This document shows, piece by piece, positions 5,471-5,876 of a stretch of 5,876 bases of DNA. The notes beneath the pieces are model-generated. The model worked only from the letters and a program-made list of their open reading frames with translations, did no database searches and had not been told where the DNA came from. The translations under genes were made by a program, and so were the position numbers. The stretch's first letter is position 1. Each line of letters opens with the position of its first letter. Origin of the DNA: an uncultured Oscillospiraceae bacterium (GTDB lineage: Bacteria; Bacillota; Clostridia; Oscillospirales; Ruminococcaceae); contig CAJTMU010000122.1 in the NCBI GenBank assembly GCA_910577365.1, positions 1 to 5,876 of the forward strand. The letters run 5' to 3'.

Positions 5471-5876
5471 CTATTTTTTATCATCACTCTTCTTGCGCTT
5501 TCTTGTTGCCAGCACAAGCGCAAGAGCCGCTGCGGAAGCTGCCATAGTGCCTGCGGGAAGCCCTACACCGGTGTGAGGATTGGAATCTTCAACTCCGCCA
5601 ACATCACCAAGAGGTACGGGAACATCGTCAAATGGAGTAAGCTCCAAATCTTCCCCATCGGTAGGCATATCACCCAACGGAACGGGAGTGTCATCAAACG
5701 GGGTAAGTTCAATCGAATCCGTATCTGCTTCGCCTTCGTCATCAACTTCATCCACAATCTGAGGTGTATCTTCCGGCTCGGGTTCAGCAACCGTGTCCGC
5801 GTCATCACTCGGTGTAATATCTGTGTCTGTATCGGTATCAGATTCCTGTGGCGGGGAAGTTGTATCCGTATCATCA
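5471..5876 (-). CDS. C-terminal part of a sortase-anchored (NPxTG) acidic surface protein; 5' end outside the window
   Basis: The last 134 residues of a longer protein, open to the window edge (first full codon at 5875). No methionine start with a ribosome site is visible, so the GTG at 5755 is an internal Val. Residues 1-57 of the visible part are rich in Asp, Glu, Thr and Pro (DT repeats), a typical wall-spanning linker. Two tandem copies of ELTPFDDxPVPLGD follow. The C-terminus is a sorting signal: NPHTG (visible residues 99-103, DNA 5567-5581), a hydrophobic helix (about 104-124, Ala/Leu-rich), and a basic tail RKRKKSDDKK. In such proteins sortase cuts within the NPxTG motif and joins the protein to the cell wall; NPxTG variants are known in clostridia including ruminococci. 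The functional N-terminal domain is not in view, so the role is unknown. The gene ends before two hairpins and is not part of the liv operon. Confidence 0.85.
   Translation of the reverse strand, partial: DDTDTTSPPQESDTDTDTDITPSDDADTVAEPEPEDTPQIVDEVDDEGEADTDSIELTPFDDTPVPLGDMPTDGEDLELTPFDDVPVPLGDVGGVEDSNPHTGVGLPAGTMAASAAALALVLATRKRKKSDDKK
5603..5710 (-). repeat. Two tandem 14-residue repeats, 22-residue period
   Basis: The copies at 5669-5710 and 5603-5644 encode ELTPFDDTPVPLGD and ELTPFDDVPVPLGD, differing at one residue. The period is 66 bp including an 8-residue linker (MPTDGEDL). The DNA differs mostly at third codon positions, so the duplication is old or kept by selection on the protein. 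It lies just before the sortase motif. Confidence 0.85.

Noticed and set aside
5603..5710. CRISPR-like spaced repeats
   Set aside because: There are only two copies, both inside a coding frame with the protein repeat conserved; there are no further repeat-spacer units.
5753..5755. GTG as start codon of the surface protein
   Set aside because: The frame stays open upstream to the window edge with the same Asp/Thr-rich composition, and no Shine-Dalgarno precedes it.

Overview
The window suggests a low-to-mid GC Gram-positive, most likely a gut or rumen clostridium of the Oscillospiraceae/Ruminococcus kind. The evidence is a lipoprotein-type ABC binding protein, strong GGAGG ribosome binding sites, a perfect TTGACA-17-TATAAT promoter, and a surface protein ending in an NPxTG sortase signal. 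The exact genus cannot be fixed from this sequence alone. Every gene I can support lies on the minus strand, so transcription runs from high to low coordinates.

Layout in the direction of transcription. (1) 5876-5471: the C-terminal end of an acidic, Thr/Pro/Asp-rich, sortase-anchored surface protein whose start is outside the window. (2) 5470-5222: two nearly identical terminator-like hairpins, with an imperfect inverted-repeat block between them that also contains a 37-codon open frame. (3) 5221-4983: an AT-rich stretch holding the consensus promoter and a leader of about 60 nt. (4) 4982-74: a complete branched-chain amino acid type ABC importer operon in the classical order livK-livH-livM-livG-livF. 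(5) 73-1: no terminator is visible; a strong Shine-Dalgarno and an ATG right at the window edge suggest that another gene follows.

How the genes work together: LivK is a lipid-anchored extracellular binding protein that captures the substrate. LivH and LivM form the membrane channel. LivG and LivF are the two ATPases that power import. LivH, LivM, LivG and LivF are tightly packed (11-nt gap, 1-nt overlap, 13-nt gap). LivK is set apart by 257 nt that contain a 13-bp hairpin just after its stop codon and then a 168-bp element bounded by 18-bp imperfect inverted repeats. This arrangement would favour more binding protein than membrane complex.

I found no undescribed multi-gene system. The parts that known genes do not explain are the two intergenic inverted-repeat elements (3556-3723 and 5269-5392) and the duplicated hairpin that flanks the second one.
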